64,000 nucleotides of DNA from Isoetes taiwanensis (lineage: Eukaryota > Streptophyta > Lycopodiopsida > Isoetales > Isoetaceae), in NCBI GenBank assembly GCA_021234155.1, contig JAJEKV010000051.1, positions 6,608,761 to 6,672,760 of the forward strand, given 5' to 3'. Position 1 is the stretch's first letter; each line of letters starts with the position of its first letter. The notes under the pieces were generated by a model. The model was not told where the DNA came from, did not search any database, and saw only the letters and a list, made by a program, of their open reading frames with translations. A program made the position numbers and the translations under genes. This document shows positions 23,646-36,760 of the stretch, piece by piece.

Positions 23646-26600
23646 ATCGAGCTTTAAGATGTCAACTCGCTTTGGTGCAAATCTGCTAACATCCATTGAG
23701 GTTTTCAAGGGTGACAATGGTTTCCAGATCTGAAAGTAAGGAATAAGGCAGGTACTTGAATTTGAAAATCTATGGTACCTGATAGAAGGAGATAATGCAA
23801 GAGTGATGACTTCTGCGAACTGAATCAAGTGAAAGTCTGATTCGAGGAATGCGGAGCGGGGAGGAGGTAATAGAGCAACTGTAACTTCAAGATGTCATGA
23901 ACCTACGCAAAAACAAGAAAAATACATGAAAAATACGCAAGAAATACGGAAGAAATATGCCAAGATCGGCAAAGAATCTGATATATGAACAGGAATCAAG
24001 AGTACAATAGCCCGAAGACAAGCAGGAACACGAGACAGATGCCTAGAAGGCTCAAGACTGGCGTTGAACTGGAATGGTTCGACAAGAAAGAGGCGCCTCC
24101 TTATATATCTAGGCCAACGGTCAGGATCGCGCCACTCCAATGGATGAGATCGCGCCAAGTGTCGCAAGCATGCATAGGTTCTAAAATATTGTAGAACCTC
24201 CTGGAGATAGTCCCACATATGAGGAAGACGTGAAGGATTGTCTTCAACAAATGTTGGTAGCGCACTTGGCAAGGGTGTGTGACTCGCAACTGGAAGGTTG
24301 CGAGTTTAAACCCTGTCTTGTGCAACTACCCGTTTGCAGCCGTGTGACGACCATCTTTTGTACATACGAGTATAATGTTCGTATGATGTGAATATCCGTA
24401 TGGTCGTCACACCATCCCCCTCCTACGACGGCAATGAGTCCTCGGAGCTAGGGCCGGAGTACTCAAACTTGGCTTATCCGGGTAACGTCGGTGGAACTCC
24501 GCAATTTTATCAGGAGCATTACTCAGATTCTCGGCAGGCTCCCAGGTTCTATCACTTGGCGAGTAATCTTCCCAATCGACAACGTAATACAATCGTCGAC
24601 GAAGAAACTTGGAGTCCAGAATCTCTCAAACCTCGAACTCCTCATAATCATCAATTTTTACTGGTGGCGGCGGCAGAGGAACGCGATCTGGGAAAGTATT
24701 GATTGTGTAGGGCTCCAATAGAGAAACATAAAATACTGGATGAAGCCAAACAACTGGAGGGAGCTCGAGCCGGAATGCCACATTGCTGATCTGGGCCGTG
24801 ATCCGGTAAGGACCAAGACGATGATAGTCAAGCTTATTGCAGGGACGTGAGGTAGGGAGGTCCCCTGAAGAAGCCGGAACAAAGGTCACCAACGTAAAAC
24901 TTAGGAGCTTCCTGCCGAGACAAATCGGCATAATGCCGATAAGCGTTCCTATGCTCGGTGAAGATGATGTTGAAGATCGATTGAAGAGCACGGAGTTTCT
25001 CAAGTCGAGACTTCGGCACTAGGATTGACCGAGTCACCGCCCGCCGATGCTAAGGGACCAACGAGGATCTTGACCGAGTTTAGAAAGAATGGAGTCGGCG
25101 GTGGAAGCATTCTCTTGAGTTATTATAGGCAAATTCAGCTAGTGGAAGATAATCGCCCAATCATCTTGCCGCGATAAGCGATAAAACACCTTAAATATTG
25201 CTGCGAGTCTTATTAGTGCGCTCCTTTGCCCATTACTTTCTAGATGATGACCGGATGTCGGTGAGCGGTCGATATGCAATAATTCCAAAAGCGGCGTCAA
25301 AAACACACCAAGAACGAATGTGGTCCACGATCGGTGGCGATAGTATCGGGCAAGCCGTAAAGTCGACTACTTAGCGAAGAAGAAGATCCGTTGTTTCCCT
25401 CGGTGATAGGTGATGTTGGGGAATAAAATGAGCCATCTTAGAGAAACGATCAGCGACAATAGTGATGGCATCATAAACCCGAGACCGGCAATTCAGGGAT
25501 AAAGTCTATAGAAATGCTCTTCAAAGGTCCATTTGGTGCAGGGAGTGGCTGAAGAAGGCCATGAGGAAGATGCCTTGGAACCTTGGCTCGGCGGCCAGAT
25601 GTCACATGATCGAATAAAATCTTGACGGAGGCGTGAAGCCCGGGCCACCAATACTCCGACTAATAAGTTCAAGAGTCTTGGCTACTCAAAGTGTCCGGCC
25701 ATAGGTGAATCATGGCAAGTCTAGAGAACCCAAAGCCTAGAAGCACCATCGGCACATACAAAAGTCACGGAACAAGAGTCCATCTCGAACCTCAAAAGCG
25801 ATCATAGTCGATCGCATTTCTTTGAGAAGATGATGCGAGCCAAGGTGTGAGAATACATCTTGAGCCAATGGATCGGAAGGCAGAGATGCTCGAACAGACT
25901 CCAACAAGGCCGTATCCTAAGGCCTCTCGAACAAAGTGAGGGCCATAAGCTGGAACCGATCAGGCCCTAGAATAATCTGTGATTGCTGGTCAAATGCAGG
26001 ATCACCTAGCTTGGGCTGAAGATAGGAGCATCGAGACAAGGCATCAGGCTTCCCTTGGAGGGATCCAGGACGGTACTTGATCATGAAATCAATCCGAGAT
26101 AATACTTGAGTATGCCACCGGGCCTGGCGACGGTTGAGCATTCGAGCAAACTGAAAATACTCTAAATTTCGATGATCTGTGTAGACTGTGACCTTATAAG
26201 GAGATCCTTCCAGGAAATGTCTCCACTCCTCGAAAGAATCCACTATCACCAACAACTTCTTGTCATAAATGGGATAGTTGATTTCGGCAGCCTGAAACTT
26301 TCGTGAGTGATAAGCGATTGGATGCAATTCATGGTCATCCCCCTCCTGTGACAGGATCCCACCAAGCGCAAAATCAGAAGCATTTGCCTCGACAATATAG
26401 GGGCGCAAAGGATCTGCATGAGCAAGAACTGGCATCGTGGTAAAAGCATGCTTCAGGGTAACGAAAGCAGATGCCGCTTCCACAGTCCATTCAAATGGCA
26501 CATCCTTAACCGTGAGGCGTGTCAAAGAAAGGGCAATCTCTGAATAATCCCGAATGAAACGCCGATAGAAATTGGCAAACTCAAAAAAACACTGAACATC

Positions 26601-28992
26601 TCGAACGGATGAAGGTGTTTGCCACTCCAGAATAGTGATGACCTTTTCGAGGTCCATAGAGACTCCATGTGGAGTGATGCGATAGCCAAGGAACTCCATA
26701 TTATCCTGCTCGAACTGACACTTCTCAAGTTTGGCATATAACCCATGCTCACGAAGCTTCTAAAGGACATGTCGAACATGCCTCTCATGTTCTTCGAGAG
26801 TCTTAGAATAACTAAGAATATCATCCAAATAGATGATAACAAAAGTGTCTAAGAACTCTCGAAAAATATCATTGACCATATGCTGGAATACTGCCGGAGC
26901 ATTGGTAAATCCAAACGGCATAACTGTGTACTCAAAATGGCCATACTGAGTACGAAAGGTTGTTTTCCACTCATCACCCTCCCGGACCCGAATAAGATTG
27001 TAGGCACCCCGAAGATCAATCTTCGTAAAATAATGCACACCTTGGAGTATCTCTAAAGCATGCAGTGAAAGCAGCAAAATCTTGCAACCCTGGGGCTCCT
27101 TTCTCCAATAAAGGAGCAAACCAACTTAGAGCTGGCCCTGTGAGAAGAGAACCAATCAGCCCCACTTGTTCTTGGGCCGTGGGATATCTATGAGGATGGA
27201 GCTGAATCACAAGCCTGATCTGATTCAAAAAACTGCGGAGCTTGGACTGAGTGCCGTCAAACTTCTCTGGCAGGCTGATCTTAGGCTCTGATAGCCTCAA
27301 TCCTAAGCTAGAAGCAGATTCATGTGAATCAATACGTTCTTTAAGCTCTTTATTGTCCAACTGCAACTGCTGGCATACTTGAACAAACTGCTGGACCTGC
27401 TGTAATAAAGTCGAAATCTCCTCCATAGATATAAAATCACCAAATATGAGTAAAAAATGCTTAGGATCAGAGCAGGCAAGAACCGGTAACGGATAACTGT
27501 CATGAATCTACACAAAAACGAGGAAAATACGTGGAAAATATGCAAGAAATACGGAAGAAATATGCCAAGATCGGCAAAGAATCTGATATATGAACAGTCA
27601 AGAGTACAATAGCCCGAAGGCAAGCAGGAACATGAGACAGATGCCTAGAAGGCTCAAGATTGGCGTCGAACCGGAATGGTTCGACAAGAAAGAGGTGCCT
27701 CCTTATATATCTAGGCTAACGGTCATGATCGCCCCACTCCAATGGATGAGATCGCGCCAAGTGTCGCGCATGCATTTACTAGAATATTCTAGAACCTCCT
27801 GGAGATAGTCCCACATATGATGAAGACGTGAAGGAATATCTTCAACAAATGTTAATAGTGCACTTGGCAAGGGTGTGTGACTTGCAACTGGAAGGTTTTG
27901 AGTTCAAATCCTGTCTTGTGCAACTACCCTTTTGCATCTGTGTGACGACCATCTTTTGTACATACGAGTATAATGTTCGTATAATGCGAATATCCATATG
28001 GTCGTCACACAAGATTAACAATAGGACTAGTTGATGAATTGAAGGTTATGGAGGCACAGACGATCATTACAAGGTTGGAGCCGCAATTAAACTGAAGTTA
28101 CGATGAATCCTAAAGAGATGTGGGAAACAACATTAGATGCTTTAATTGTGATGGCAAAGGCCATGTGGCGCGCTGTCCTAGTCCCAAAAGGGACTTCAGA
28201 AAAGGAAAAAGGAATGGAAAGGTTTCAAATTTACGAGGTACTTTGGCAAGAGCAAATACCAGGTTCAGAGAAAGAAATCCTGAGATCAATGTAGTTGAGA
28301 CTAACACTAGTGAAGAAGAAGAAGTTGATGAGACAACTGAGGTAAATCCTGATCAGATTCTGTCTGTTTCAAATGATTTAAACAAGAAGCATAACAAATT
28401 TATGATCTTAGATTCGAGAGCTGAAAAAACAGTAACTTGTGACTCGAGCTTGCTCAAGGAGTGCAAAGGAAATGGAGCTGGACATGTGTAATTAGGAGAT
28501 AGCGCCCTGCAAAAGATCGAAGACTCCTTTTAGATGGAAAAGCAGTAAAACTTAGAGAAGTGCTTTGTGTTCCTGGTTAGTAAGAAACTTGATTTCTATT
28601 TGCCAATTGGTAGACCTTGTGTACAAGGTTGTATTTGAAAGACTTGAATATAAAATCTTTCTCAATAATAAAATTAAATTTATTGGCAAAAGAGTTAAAA
28701 ATTTGTTTAGACTTGATTATGAGCAACCTTTCAGCTTGAATAGTGTTGAATGTGTCTCTTCGAAAACTTGGCATACTCGATTATGTTTGCTAACGTAGAA
28801 GTCTTTGTGAGAGAAAGGATTAATGTGCGCAAAAAGGAAGAAAAAAATGCTATGTGGAGGATGTATTCTTGACAAGCAAACAAAGGCTGCCATTGAAAAG
28901 AACTACAAAAAGAGCTAAAAAGAATTTTAGATCTTGTTCATCTGAATCTTTGTGATCTAGGCATTTACGGAAAAATGAAGACTAAGGTAAAT
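23646..28992 (+). mobile_element. Old Ty1/copia fossil, host of the nested gypsy element (copy 1)
   Basis: After a methionine-initiator-type primer-binding site near 23640 comes a copia gag start (MSTRFGANLL, EVFKGDNGFQ) closely related to the young element at 51705. It is interrupted by a gypsy element at 23893-28009 and resumes at 28010 with a zinc knuckle (CFNCDGKGHVA), protease-region and GAG-pre-integrase segments (WHTRL, HTDLC) until about 28990, where LINE sequence takes over. The 5' LTR probably lies at about 23230-23638, but its start is not fixed, and I do not see the 3' LTR. The element is clearly broken, with many breaks, and older than the gypsy element inside it. Confidence 0.8.
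23893..28009 (-). mobile_element. Ty3/gypsy chromovirus with LTRs, inserted in copia (copy 1)
   Basis: LTRs 23893-24411 and 27498-28009 (about 515 bp, TG...CA ends) enclose a minus-strand element. The 5-bp target duplication CAAGA lies at 23888-23892 and 28010-28014. Parts in coding order: gag-like coiled segment (about 27016-27426), reverse transcriptase with IIYLDDIL (about 26760-27119), RNase H (about 25917-26700), integrase remnants (about 25000-25720) and a chromodomain YVVDWEDYSPSDRTWEP (about 24407-24592), which identifies a chromovirus. The two LTRs differ by roughly a tenth, so it is not recent. It is broken, with multiple breaks, and shorter than a complete chromovirus. Each LTR contains a tRNA-like segment (see findings). 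Confidence 0.93.
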
Positions 28993-30890
28993 ATGGCGGG
29001 ATCTTACGGGAAAGCTTGTTTGATACGAGGATAAAAAGTGGACTCAAATTTTCTGGCTGGAGAACAGGAAGGATAAGGCATGGAAGCTATTAAAGGAGAT
29101 CTCGCCGGATTGAGATTATCAAGGACCAACAGAGGGCTGCTGCCTTTTGCATGGGGGTCCCGAGGAAGCGAGGAATCTCGGGCATGTAAGGAAAAATGGA
29201 GACTATTGCCGGGGACTATAGGGAAAGGCGAGATCAAATAGCGGATTAGGTGCGGAACATCTTTGGGATTCGTGTAGGAAATGGGTAACACCTATATATA
29301 TTGATCTTTGTCAAGCAGGCCCATACTAAGTCGGATTGTTGTAGCTTTGAAGAATAGCATTTTTGATCTTTCATGGATGAGATCTTTGGCAAAAGTGAAA
29401 GGTCGATTATTCAATAGGATGGCTTGAAGGAAACATCAAGACCAGCATCAGGCTTATTAGGGAGGTGGGAAGGGCAGAGGATCACGTTATTAAGAGGCAT
29501 AGAAAATCTTTTAAAGGCGAGGATTGAAGGCAAGCGAGCCTACGAATGACATCTCTACCTCGTTGGAGGTTTACCGAGATGAGACTTAAAATGGCGCTAA
29601 AATTGCAAGATCAAAAGGCGATGCGGGTTCTTCAACCCGGTGAGAGGTGGACTATTGTGATTGCGGTAGCGCAATGAAGTAAAGCTCTCCGCTTAACATA
29701 ACGAAAACCAAAGTTGGGAGAACAAAATTTGCAATACCATCGGTGATAGGCAAAAGCTACAAGGCAAAGGTTTGAACTCCTCTCTCTTATAAGAATATTC
29801 TAATGAAAAGTCATACTTTGGATTATTCTCCAATTGGTTACAGCGATCGAGAATGTTCTAAATGGGGACTTCATTGATCTCTATGATATTTTGGATTCTT
29901 ACGCTCTTGACATATTTTTTCAGGAAAGCTATCTTATTCACTTCTGCTTGGAATTGTCCCTCTCGGGGGAGAGGTCAAAATGTGGATAACCAAATCCCAA
30001 CACATCCCCATCCTCTCTATTTTGAAGCTTGTGATAAAACTTTTCGGGTTGTATGCGGAGATGAGGTTTGTGTTAATTACATTCTTAAAAGGAAGTTAGA
30101 TATGATCAGTAATTAGCCATTTTACATCATGAGATGGACCCCTTGATTTCATTAGGAAGGAAGATGTGATCAAAGTATTACACGGATTTCCTTCCCTAAT
30201 CTTCTCCACCTTTTTTGGACTCGGACTCATTTGACTTTTATTTCCAAGACCTTGGGGAAGTTATTGAGGTTAATATTCCTCGAACTAACCACCCCTCGGT
30301 ATGCATATCCAAGCCGATCCATTACGCATGGAAGAAGAATTTCAAGATCGGAATTAGGGAAGAGGGCTTCATGGACCTTCAAGTCAATTACATCAAGACT
30401 CATGTGCGACCCTAATCCTAAGGGCAAGGAGCATGTTCGTGTAGCAAAGTCTTAAGCGCATTATGGATTACAAAGCATAACAAGGTGGAGAAAGGTGAGT
30501 GTAGTACAACCATTGATAATAAGATGGTGAGCAGTGCGAATTTGAATGATATCACCACCATCAACTCTCACTACCGGGTTCATCGGGGACGATCGGACTA
30601 AGGTTATCATCGATGAAGGTATGGTGATTATAATTAAGAACATTAATTTTTCTATCAGAATTGATCGAGGAGACATCATTCTCTCTATGCCAAGGCTTCG
30701 ACTAGGCTTCGATCTCGAGCAAAAGATCGAAGAACTCTTAGCCTTGAGGAAGAAAGGGTTGGAATTTGGTTGTGAGAAAAAAAGGGTAGGGGTAAAAAAG
30801 AAACTCTACACGGTATTAATGGATAAGAAGATTAATTGTATTATCACGGAATCTTAGGATATAAATAATACTATTAAATCGGCGATCAAG
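28993..30890 (+). mobile_element. LINE (L1-type) ORF1 and start of ORF2 (copy 1)
   Basis: Same element as 45578-47482 but in a noisier copy, so frames are short. Recognisable pieces are YILKRKLDMIS near 30085, TFISKTLGEVIEVN-like sequence near 30235, and the ORF2 start MDKKINCII near 30819. It follows directly on the truncated copia fossil and lies upstream of the gag-only LTR element. The extra frame breaks relative to the second copy are probably sequencing errors near the contig end. Confidence 0.75.
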
Positions 30891-30924
30891 ATTGAGATCA
30901 ATGTGGACCGTAGGATCATCCCCT

Positions 30925-31065
30925 CATCTCAGCTGGCGATCTAGATGCACCCAAATATGTCAATCTCCACCAGCCAATCTAGATCGTCCACCCCATCTCA
31001 AGCCCGGTGGTCTAGATCACCCCAAATATTGTTAATCTCCACCGGGCAACCTAGGCCACCCATCA
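30925..31065. repeat. ~69-bp tandem duplication (copy 1)
   Basis: Two units starting catctca at about 30925 and 30995, each with tctagat and caatctccaccagccaatct-type text. It is the counterpart of 47520-47655. Confidence 0.75.
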
Positions 31066-31485
31066 GACGGGCCCGGCCCGGGATCATAAATTGTATAAGC
31101 AAATGCGAGCCTAATGTAGCTTATATATATAGTGATACACTATATGCGGATTTGTAAAACCAAGTCGTTATTAGTTGTGATCTGAATAGTGTAGGGATCA
31201 ATTGCAAGAATTATGGCTAAAGAAGGCTGATGAAGGTGAGAATTCTTGAGGTCCACCTAGTTGGCTTAACAGAAATTCCCAAATTGTAATATTCTCTCTA
31301 AATAATTAAGTCATGCTTATGGGGGATATGAAGCAGAAAGTGCAGAGGGCAGGGTTTAAGGGTTGGGTCGAATTGGGCGTAGAGATAGGTTTACAAAAAA
31401 TTGGGACTGATTTCATGTTTTTGTTTTGCTTCATTCGGTCATCCGATCTTATTTTTAGCGGTTTAGTGTTTACGAGGTTTTTCAC

Positions 31486-32808
31486 GATATGGTGGTGCTC
31501 GAGGCAAATGCCCGTGATGAAAGCAAAGGAAAAAGAAAGCAAGTCGAACCCATTTATGCCAAGCCTTGAAATGAAGCTTTTAGATTAAATAAATAATCCC
31601 ATGGTTCAAAGTTACCATAGTTAAAGTTAATATCTAATAAAAGGCCACACCTTTTATCCTATATATGGCATCGGGGCCTTCTTGATTGGAGTAAATGCGC
31701 AACCTACCCGGCAAAAATTGTGACTGCTAAAAGTAGTTTTGGGACAAGCACACACGACAAATTGGCCTTAACAAAGTTCTTGGATGGCACACAATTCCAA
31801 GTGAACCGGTTCAGATGTCGAAGACCATCAAGCGGTTCTTGGATCTCACATATTCCATTCCTTACCACCCTTGGAGAAATCTTGACATAATCTTTTGCTA
31901 AATACTTATGTTGGGAATTAGATAGTGGAATCTATCAGGTTCTCTTGTTGATTGACCTAACCCTCATAAGCTATTCCTTTAATTAATTCGCCCTCTAATT
32001 TGAGATCTTGCTAGAAAGCGGATGTTCTAGTGTTCAGTGAATCCATCCTTTAAGCCAATCCTTTCCAAAAGCTTAGTCTTTCTCTGGATTTCCCTTGCTT
32101 TCGGGAAAGCACGGTTGGGTAATGAGCTTAGCCTTTAGGCTGGATTTTGTTCTTCGGTAATACTTTATTTGTTTATTCTTATCAAAGATTGTTCTCTTGT
32201 CATAAAATTCTCTAACTATTTCAATTTGGTATCGAGCCTCTTGATCCTCAAACCAATCCTAGCCTATAAATGCCTATAAATTTCTACACGAGCCTCCTAT
32301 GCATACTAATGCACCTTGCTTGAATCGGTGACCTATAGCTTAGCGGTCAGCGTATCGCGATCTTCAGCGGTATCTTCATGTAAATGGTTGGAAAAGTTTC
32401 TGATTTACCCACTTTCTACGGTGAAAAAGAAATCCACCTACGGTTTTGGATTTTTTCCACATGGGAAAGCTACGCCGATCTAGTAAAAACTCTGAGAACA
32501 ATAGAAGCTATAGGCTATGGATAAATATTTAACGGATATGGCTAGAACACGGTGGCAAGGAAGAAAAAGAATGGATCAAAGATTTTAACATGGGAAAGTT
32601 TTAGAAAAGCTTTCAAAGGTTATAACTTTATTTGCCAATGATCATAACAAGCGTCAAGCGAGAATGGGATCTCTTCAACCAAGATGACAACAAATCCATC
32701 TACCCGGTATACATCAAATTCGGTACATATCTACTCAAATGGATGGGTGAATGAGAAAAGAACGCTACTTAAGCATATAGCGGGGGCTTAAGAATTTCTT
32801 ATATGCGA
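31486..32808 (+). mobile_element. 5' end of gag-only LTR element, cut by the gap (copy 1)
   Basis: The 5' LTR (about 31486-32223) and the start of the gag region up to the N-gap correspond to 48082-49404. The rest is missing because the contig ends. It is a partial copy, not a separate insertion, if the overlap interpretation is right. Confidence 0.85.
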
Positions 32809-32821
32809 NNNNNNNNNNNNN
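32809..32821. other. Assembly gap of 13 N
   Basis: Thirteen Ns lie exactly between the end of copy 1 and the start of copy 2 of the 16.6-kb block. A 13-N spacer is the known signature of optical-map hybrid scaffolding for contigs judged to overlap. Confidence 0.97.
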
Positions 32822-32974
32822 CTAATTTATTCCAAATCATGATGTTCTCCTTAAGTGCGCGCCTCTATTTTTTGCTAAAATTACAACGGTGCAACCTATT
32901 TGACTGGTCGATATCGGGTCCAGTATCAAAGCCCTAGTATTTTCATTAATTAAACCCACAGCAGCTAGATCGCC

Positions 32975-34608
32975 ATGTGTGTTGCCATGGACAACACGAG
33001 GAAGAGAAAGAAGCGGAAGAAGAACAAGGTAGGAACAGGCACTTCCGAACTAGATGGAACCAATGGTTTCTGCTTAGAGAGGGGTACTCATGGCTATGGC
33101 GTGCAGCCCCTTGGCAACATGCTTCTTACGTCTCAAGGCAATGCTAGAGATAGTGGTCTTGGAAGCCTTCACATATTAACTGACGAGGTTTTATGTGACA
33201 TTTTTGGACTGGTGAGTGCAAAAGATTTGGGATGTTTGAGCTTAGTTAGCAGAGCCATGTATGTATTTTGCCATCAGGATAATCTTTGGAGAAACCTGGT
33301 TTTAGAAGAAATGAAGGGAGACTTTACTTTTAACGGGTGCTGGAAGGACACATTTGTAGCAAAGAAGTATCCAGGCTTTCATCATCGTCATCATGTACCC
33401 CTCAAGGTATGCAATTTGTTTGTTATATTAGTATAATAAAAAGGCTAGAATTTGTCTTGCATCTTCTAAATGTACGAACATAAACTGTGATTCCTTGTCT
33501 CAGGTAAAGCACATTTACTCTGATTATCTGTTCCAAAGCTGGCTCTGTGCTAGTTTGGAGATAAAAAAGGAATGGTTAATAAGAGACAACATTGAACGAA
33601 GAAGTAAATTGTCCCTGGAAGAGTTTATCAGTGAATTTGAGGAACCCAATACACCTGTACTTATAACAGATGCTCTTGAGGCCTGGCCTGCACTGGTAAA
33701 GTGGGATAGGGATTACCTGCTAAAACATGCACAAAATGTGTCAATGGCTGCAGGACCTGTAAGCATGAAGCTGGAAGACTACTTTGTGTATGCAGAGGTT
33801 AAGGAAGAACGGCCGCTATACATTTTTGATTCCAACTTTGGGAAAAAATGTCCACAGTTGGCAGCAGATTATGACATTCCAATTTATTTCAAGAATGACC
33901 TGTTTTCAATCCTTGGCAATGATAGACCAGATTTTCAGTGGCTTATAATGGGACCAGCGAGATCTGGTTCTTCTTTCCATATTGACCCTAACAGCACTTC
34001 TGCATGGAATGCGGTGATCAGAGGTTCTAAGAAGTGGATCCTTTATCCTCCAGATATAGTACCTCCAGGGATTTATCCTAGTGCAGATGGAGCAGAGGTT
34101 GCTGCTCCAGTATCAATCACGGAATGGTTCATGAACTTCTACCAAGAAACAAAGCACAGAAAGGAGAAACCAATTGAATGCATATGTCGGCAGGGCGAGC
34201 TAGTGTTTGTTCCAAATGGCTGGTGGCACATGGTAATCAATTTGGAGGATTCTGTAGCAATTACACAGAATTACGTTAGCAGGTAATTCAATCTCACATT
34301 TATCCTGGGATTATTCGCTCTCGTGCAGTTGTGTTAGCTAACTGACTTCATATGGTTTTGTTTAGGCGGAACTTGTTAAATGTATTGGAATTCTTGAGCA
34401 GACCCAACTCCAAGGATCTGGTTTCTGGCACAAATGACCCGCACAAATTTGCATGCAAAATTTAAAACAAAGTACGAGGAGCTTTTTCGGGTTCAATAGA
34501 CTATCTTAAACAAAAACTTCAGAATCAAAGCTTTTGAAACAAAAGCTCTCATTCTGGGATAGTGTATCAGATGCAAAGGTTGGAAGCTTTAAGTTTAACT
34601 TCAGTTAA
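32975..34608 (+). CDS. JMJ22: JMJ22-type F-box/JmjC protein (copy 2, probable assembly duplicate)
   Basis: Exons 32975-33406, 33504-34282 and 34366-34608 match copy 1 nearly base for base. Exon 2 lacks one codon (YAEVKEE against YADQVKEE) and has a few substitutions (for example DSNFG for DSKFG). All JmjC ligands are retained. Exon 3 carries three single-base indels relative to copy 1 (an extra C in the GACCG run, a missing C in the TTTTTCCGGG run, a missing A in an A-run) that break the frame, all in short homopolymers. Copy 1 keeps the family-like sequence there, so copy 2 most likely contains sequencing errors rather than being a real pseudogene paralogue. Confidence 0.85.
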
Positions 34609-35726
34609 AAACATTGAATTAATTCTTCAAAACTGGAAATCTTTTCTAAAGGAGCACCCAATTGGATAAATTATTTGGATTGCAAAGGCTTGAAGTTGTA
34701 GAAGAGCGTCCTGGAATGCTTTTATTTTATAGAGACTGAATGGTGATCCTTGAAGAGTAGAGAATGTGTTTATTTGGAACTCATTCCAAGGGTCCCTTAA
34801 CATCGAAAATGTTCTAACATAAGAGGTGGCTACAAGGGAAAATCTTCCCACCAAAACCACCATCTTCTCCAATGGTGATTATCAACAAATAAACAAGGTG
34901 TTGTCGCACAAAGGGTTGCCCCTATGAATGGGAAAAAACTGATCTGGGTAAAAATCTGAGAGAGGAGAGAAGTGAGCACAAATTTGGCCATCATGCTTGG
35001 TTCCTGATCTTTCTCCAGGTATCAGAGGTATAAAAGGCACGTAACCGGCTTGGGTATAGTTCTAAGAAGTCTACCTCGTAATGCATGGACGTGACCATGT
35101 CAAGGTCCTTTTTGTAGCATACCTAGGCAATCTCACTACCCGTCTGTAGTGAATGTGATTCATCATGCAAAATAGTACTCAAGCAACTTCATAATATAAG
35201 CCATGTGAAGCATCTTTTGCTTGAGCTTTCTATGGAAGCTCTGCATTTGCTATGGTTTATATCTCGCTGATGTATGAATGGCCAGACTGTACTATAATCA
35301 TTCAATCAGATTAGGCTTCATGAAAAGGGGCTTTGGAGCAAAGATGATACAAGAAACCAGTACGTATACAACTGAGAGAAGCAATGAGAAAATCTTCCAA
35401 TATCTTACATCGGAAGTGGCCAGCTATGCTGAAATGGTCATATTTAAATTGCAAAGAAGATTAAAATCAAGAGCAAGTAGTGAATTTAAGACAATTTGGA
35501 AATTTATCTATATGCGTGTACAATGGTATGTCTTGGGTAATCTTCTTCCTAGTACTTGAAGAAAGTACATGTTGGAGGTTGCTAATGTATCAACCAAGGA
35601 ATGCTTTTCGGTGTCCACATTAAAGTGTTCAAATGATATCAGGTACGTATCAACTGCCATAATTAATTTGTTAAACTTAAACATAGCTTTCCTTGAAATT
35701 TTCATTATGTGATGCAGCACTGAGCA

Positions 35727-36656
35727 GAGAGGGAGCATTGGTTACAATAATAACGAGTATGGTTTTTTCCAAGCTGATATCGCAACTTCCCTTTAAATCA
35801 GATATAAATCAGCTAATCTGGTAGAAATTAGACCCTGTAGATTTCCAGTCCCCACATTTTAAGTGCTTCTTTCTAATGAGATCAAAATAATGATGAAGAT
35901 AAATGAGATGAAAGCAAACTACTGAAAGAGAGCAGTTGAAAAGGTGTTTATTAATTCCCAGGTAATCAATGGGAACAAGAATAGTATCCTAGAGAATATT
36001 TGGTAATAACTTTCAAGTTAGACATCCAAGTCTTCTTATTTTGTCATTCCCAAGGCTTGTCCCTATTTTCATCTCATCACCACCTGATCTTCAGTGCAAG
36101 TAGAAACATGAAGCAGATATGTGCGCCTGCTGTATACAATTTTTTTTTTCCCCATATGAGTTTGTTCTAAAGTGTGCATTGGTTACGATAATAACGAGAG
36201 GGAGCATTGGTTACAATAATAACGAGTATGGTTTTTTCCAAGCTGATATCGCTATTGCACTGCACTCCCTTTAAATCAGATATAAATCGGCTAATCTGGT
36301 AGAAATTGGACCCTGTAGATTTCCAGTCCCCACATTTTAAGTGCTTCTTTCTAATGAGATCAAAATAATGATGAAGATAAATGAGATGAAAGCAAACTAC
36401 TGAAGGAGAGCAGTTGAAAAGGTATTTATTAATTCCCAGGTAATCAATGGGAACAAGAATAGTATTCTAGAGAATATTTGGTAATAACTTTCAAGTTAGA
36501 CATCCAAGTCTTCTTATTTTGTCATTCCCCAGGCTTGTCCCTATTTTCATCTCATCACCACCTGATCTTCAGTGCAAGTAGAAACATGAAGCAGATATGT
36601 GGGCCTGCTGTATACAATTTTTTTTTTTTCCCATATGAGTTGGTTCTAAAGTGTGC
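35727..36656. repeat. 469-bp tandem duplication (copy 2)
   Basis: Units start at 35727 and 36196, the same 469-bp spacing as at 19160/19629, and end at ttctaaagtgtgc. The unit-to-unit differences are largely shared with copy 1, as expected for one locus seen twice. Confidence 0.93.
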
Positions 36657-36760
36657 TGGATGGGGAATAGTACCTTCTAATGAGCAAAGGTATTGTAATC
36701 TCTCCTCTTGGTAAGTAATTTGACCTGTGACAGAAATTGCTTGAACCTGGGGTTGGCAAA

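Larger units (their letters stand above)
16226..32808. repeat. Copy 1 of a ~16.6-kb duplicated block (probable contig overlap)
   Basis: This block matches 32822-49404 in order and orientation almost throughout, including JMJ22 introns, the 469-bp tandem duplication, the lipin fragment and the same nested transposon insertions with the same target duplications. It ends exactly at the N-gap and its partner starts exactly after it. Discrepancies are single-base indels, small deletions and a recurring CAG/CTG to CG-type change, densest toward the gap. I read this as one genomic segment present at the ends of two unmerged contigs. Confidence 0.9.

Noticed and set aside
16410-34608. JMJ22 as a real tandem gene pair
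   Set aside because: Near-identity through introns and flanks, the 13-N gap at the junction and homopolymer-type differences fit an unmerged contig overlap better.
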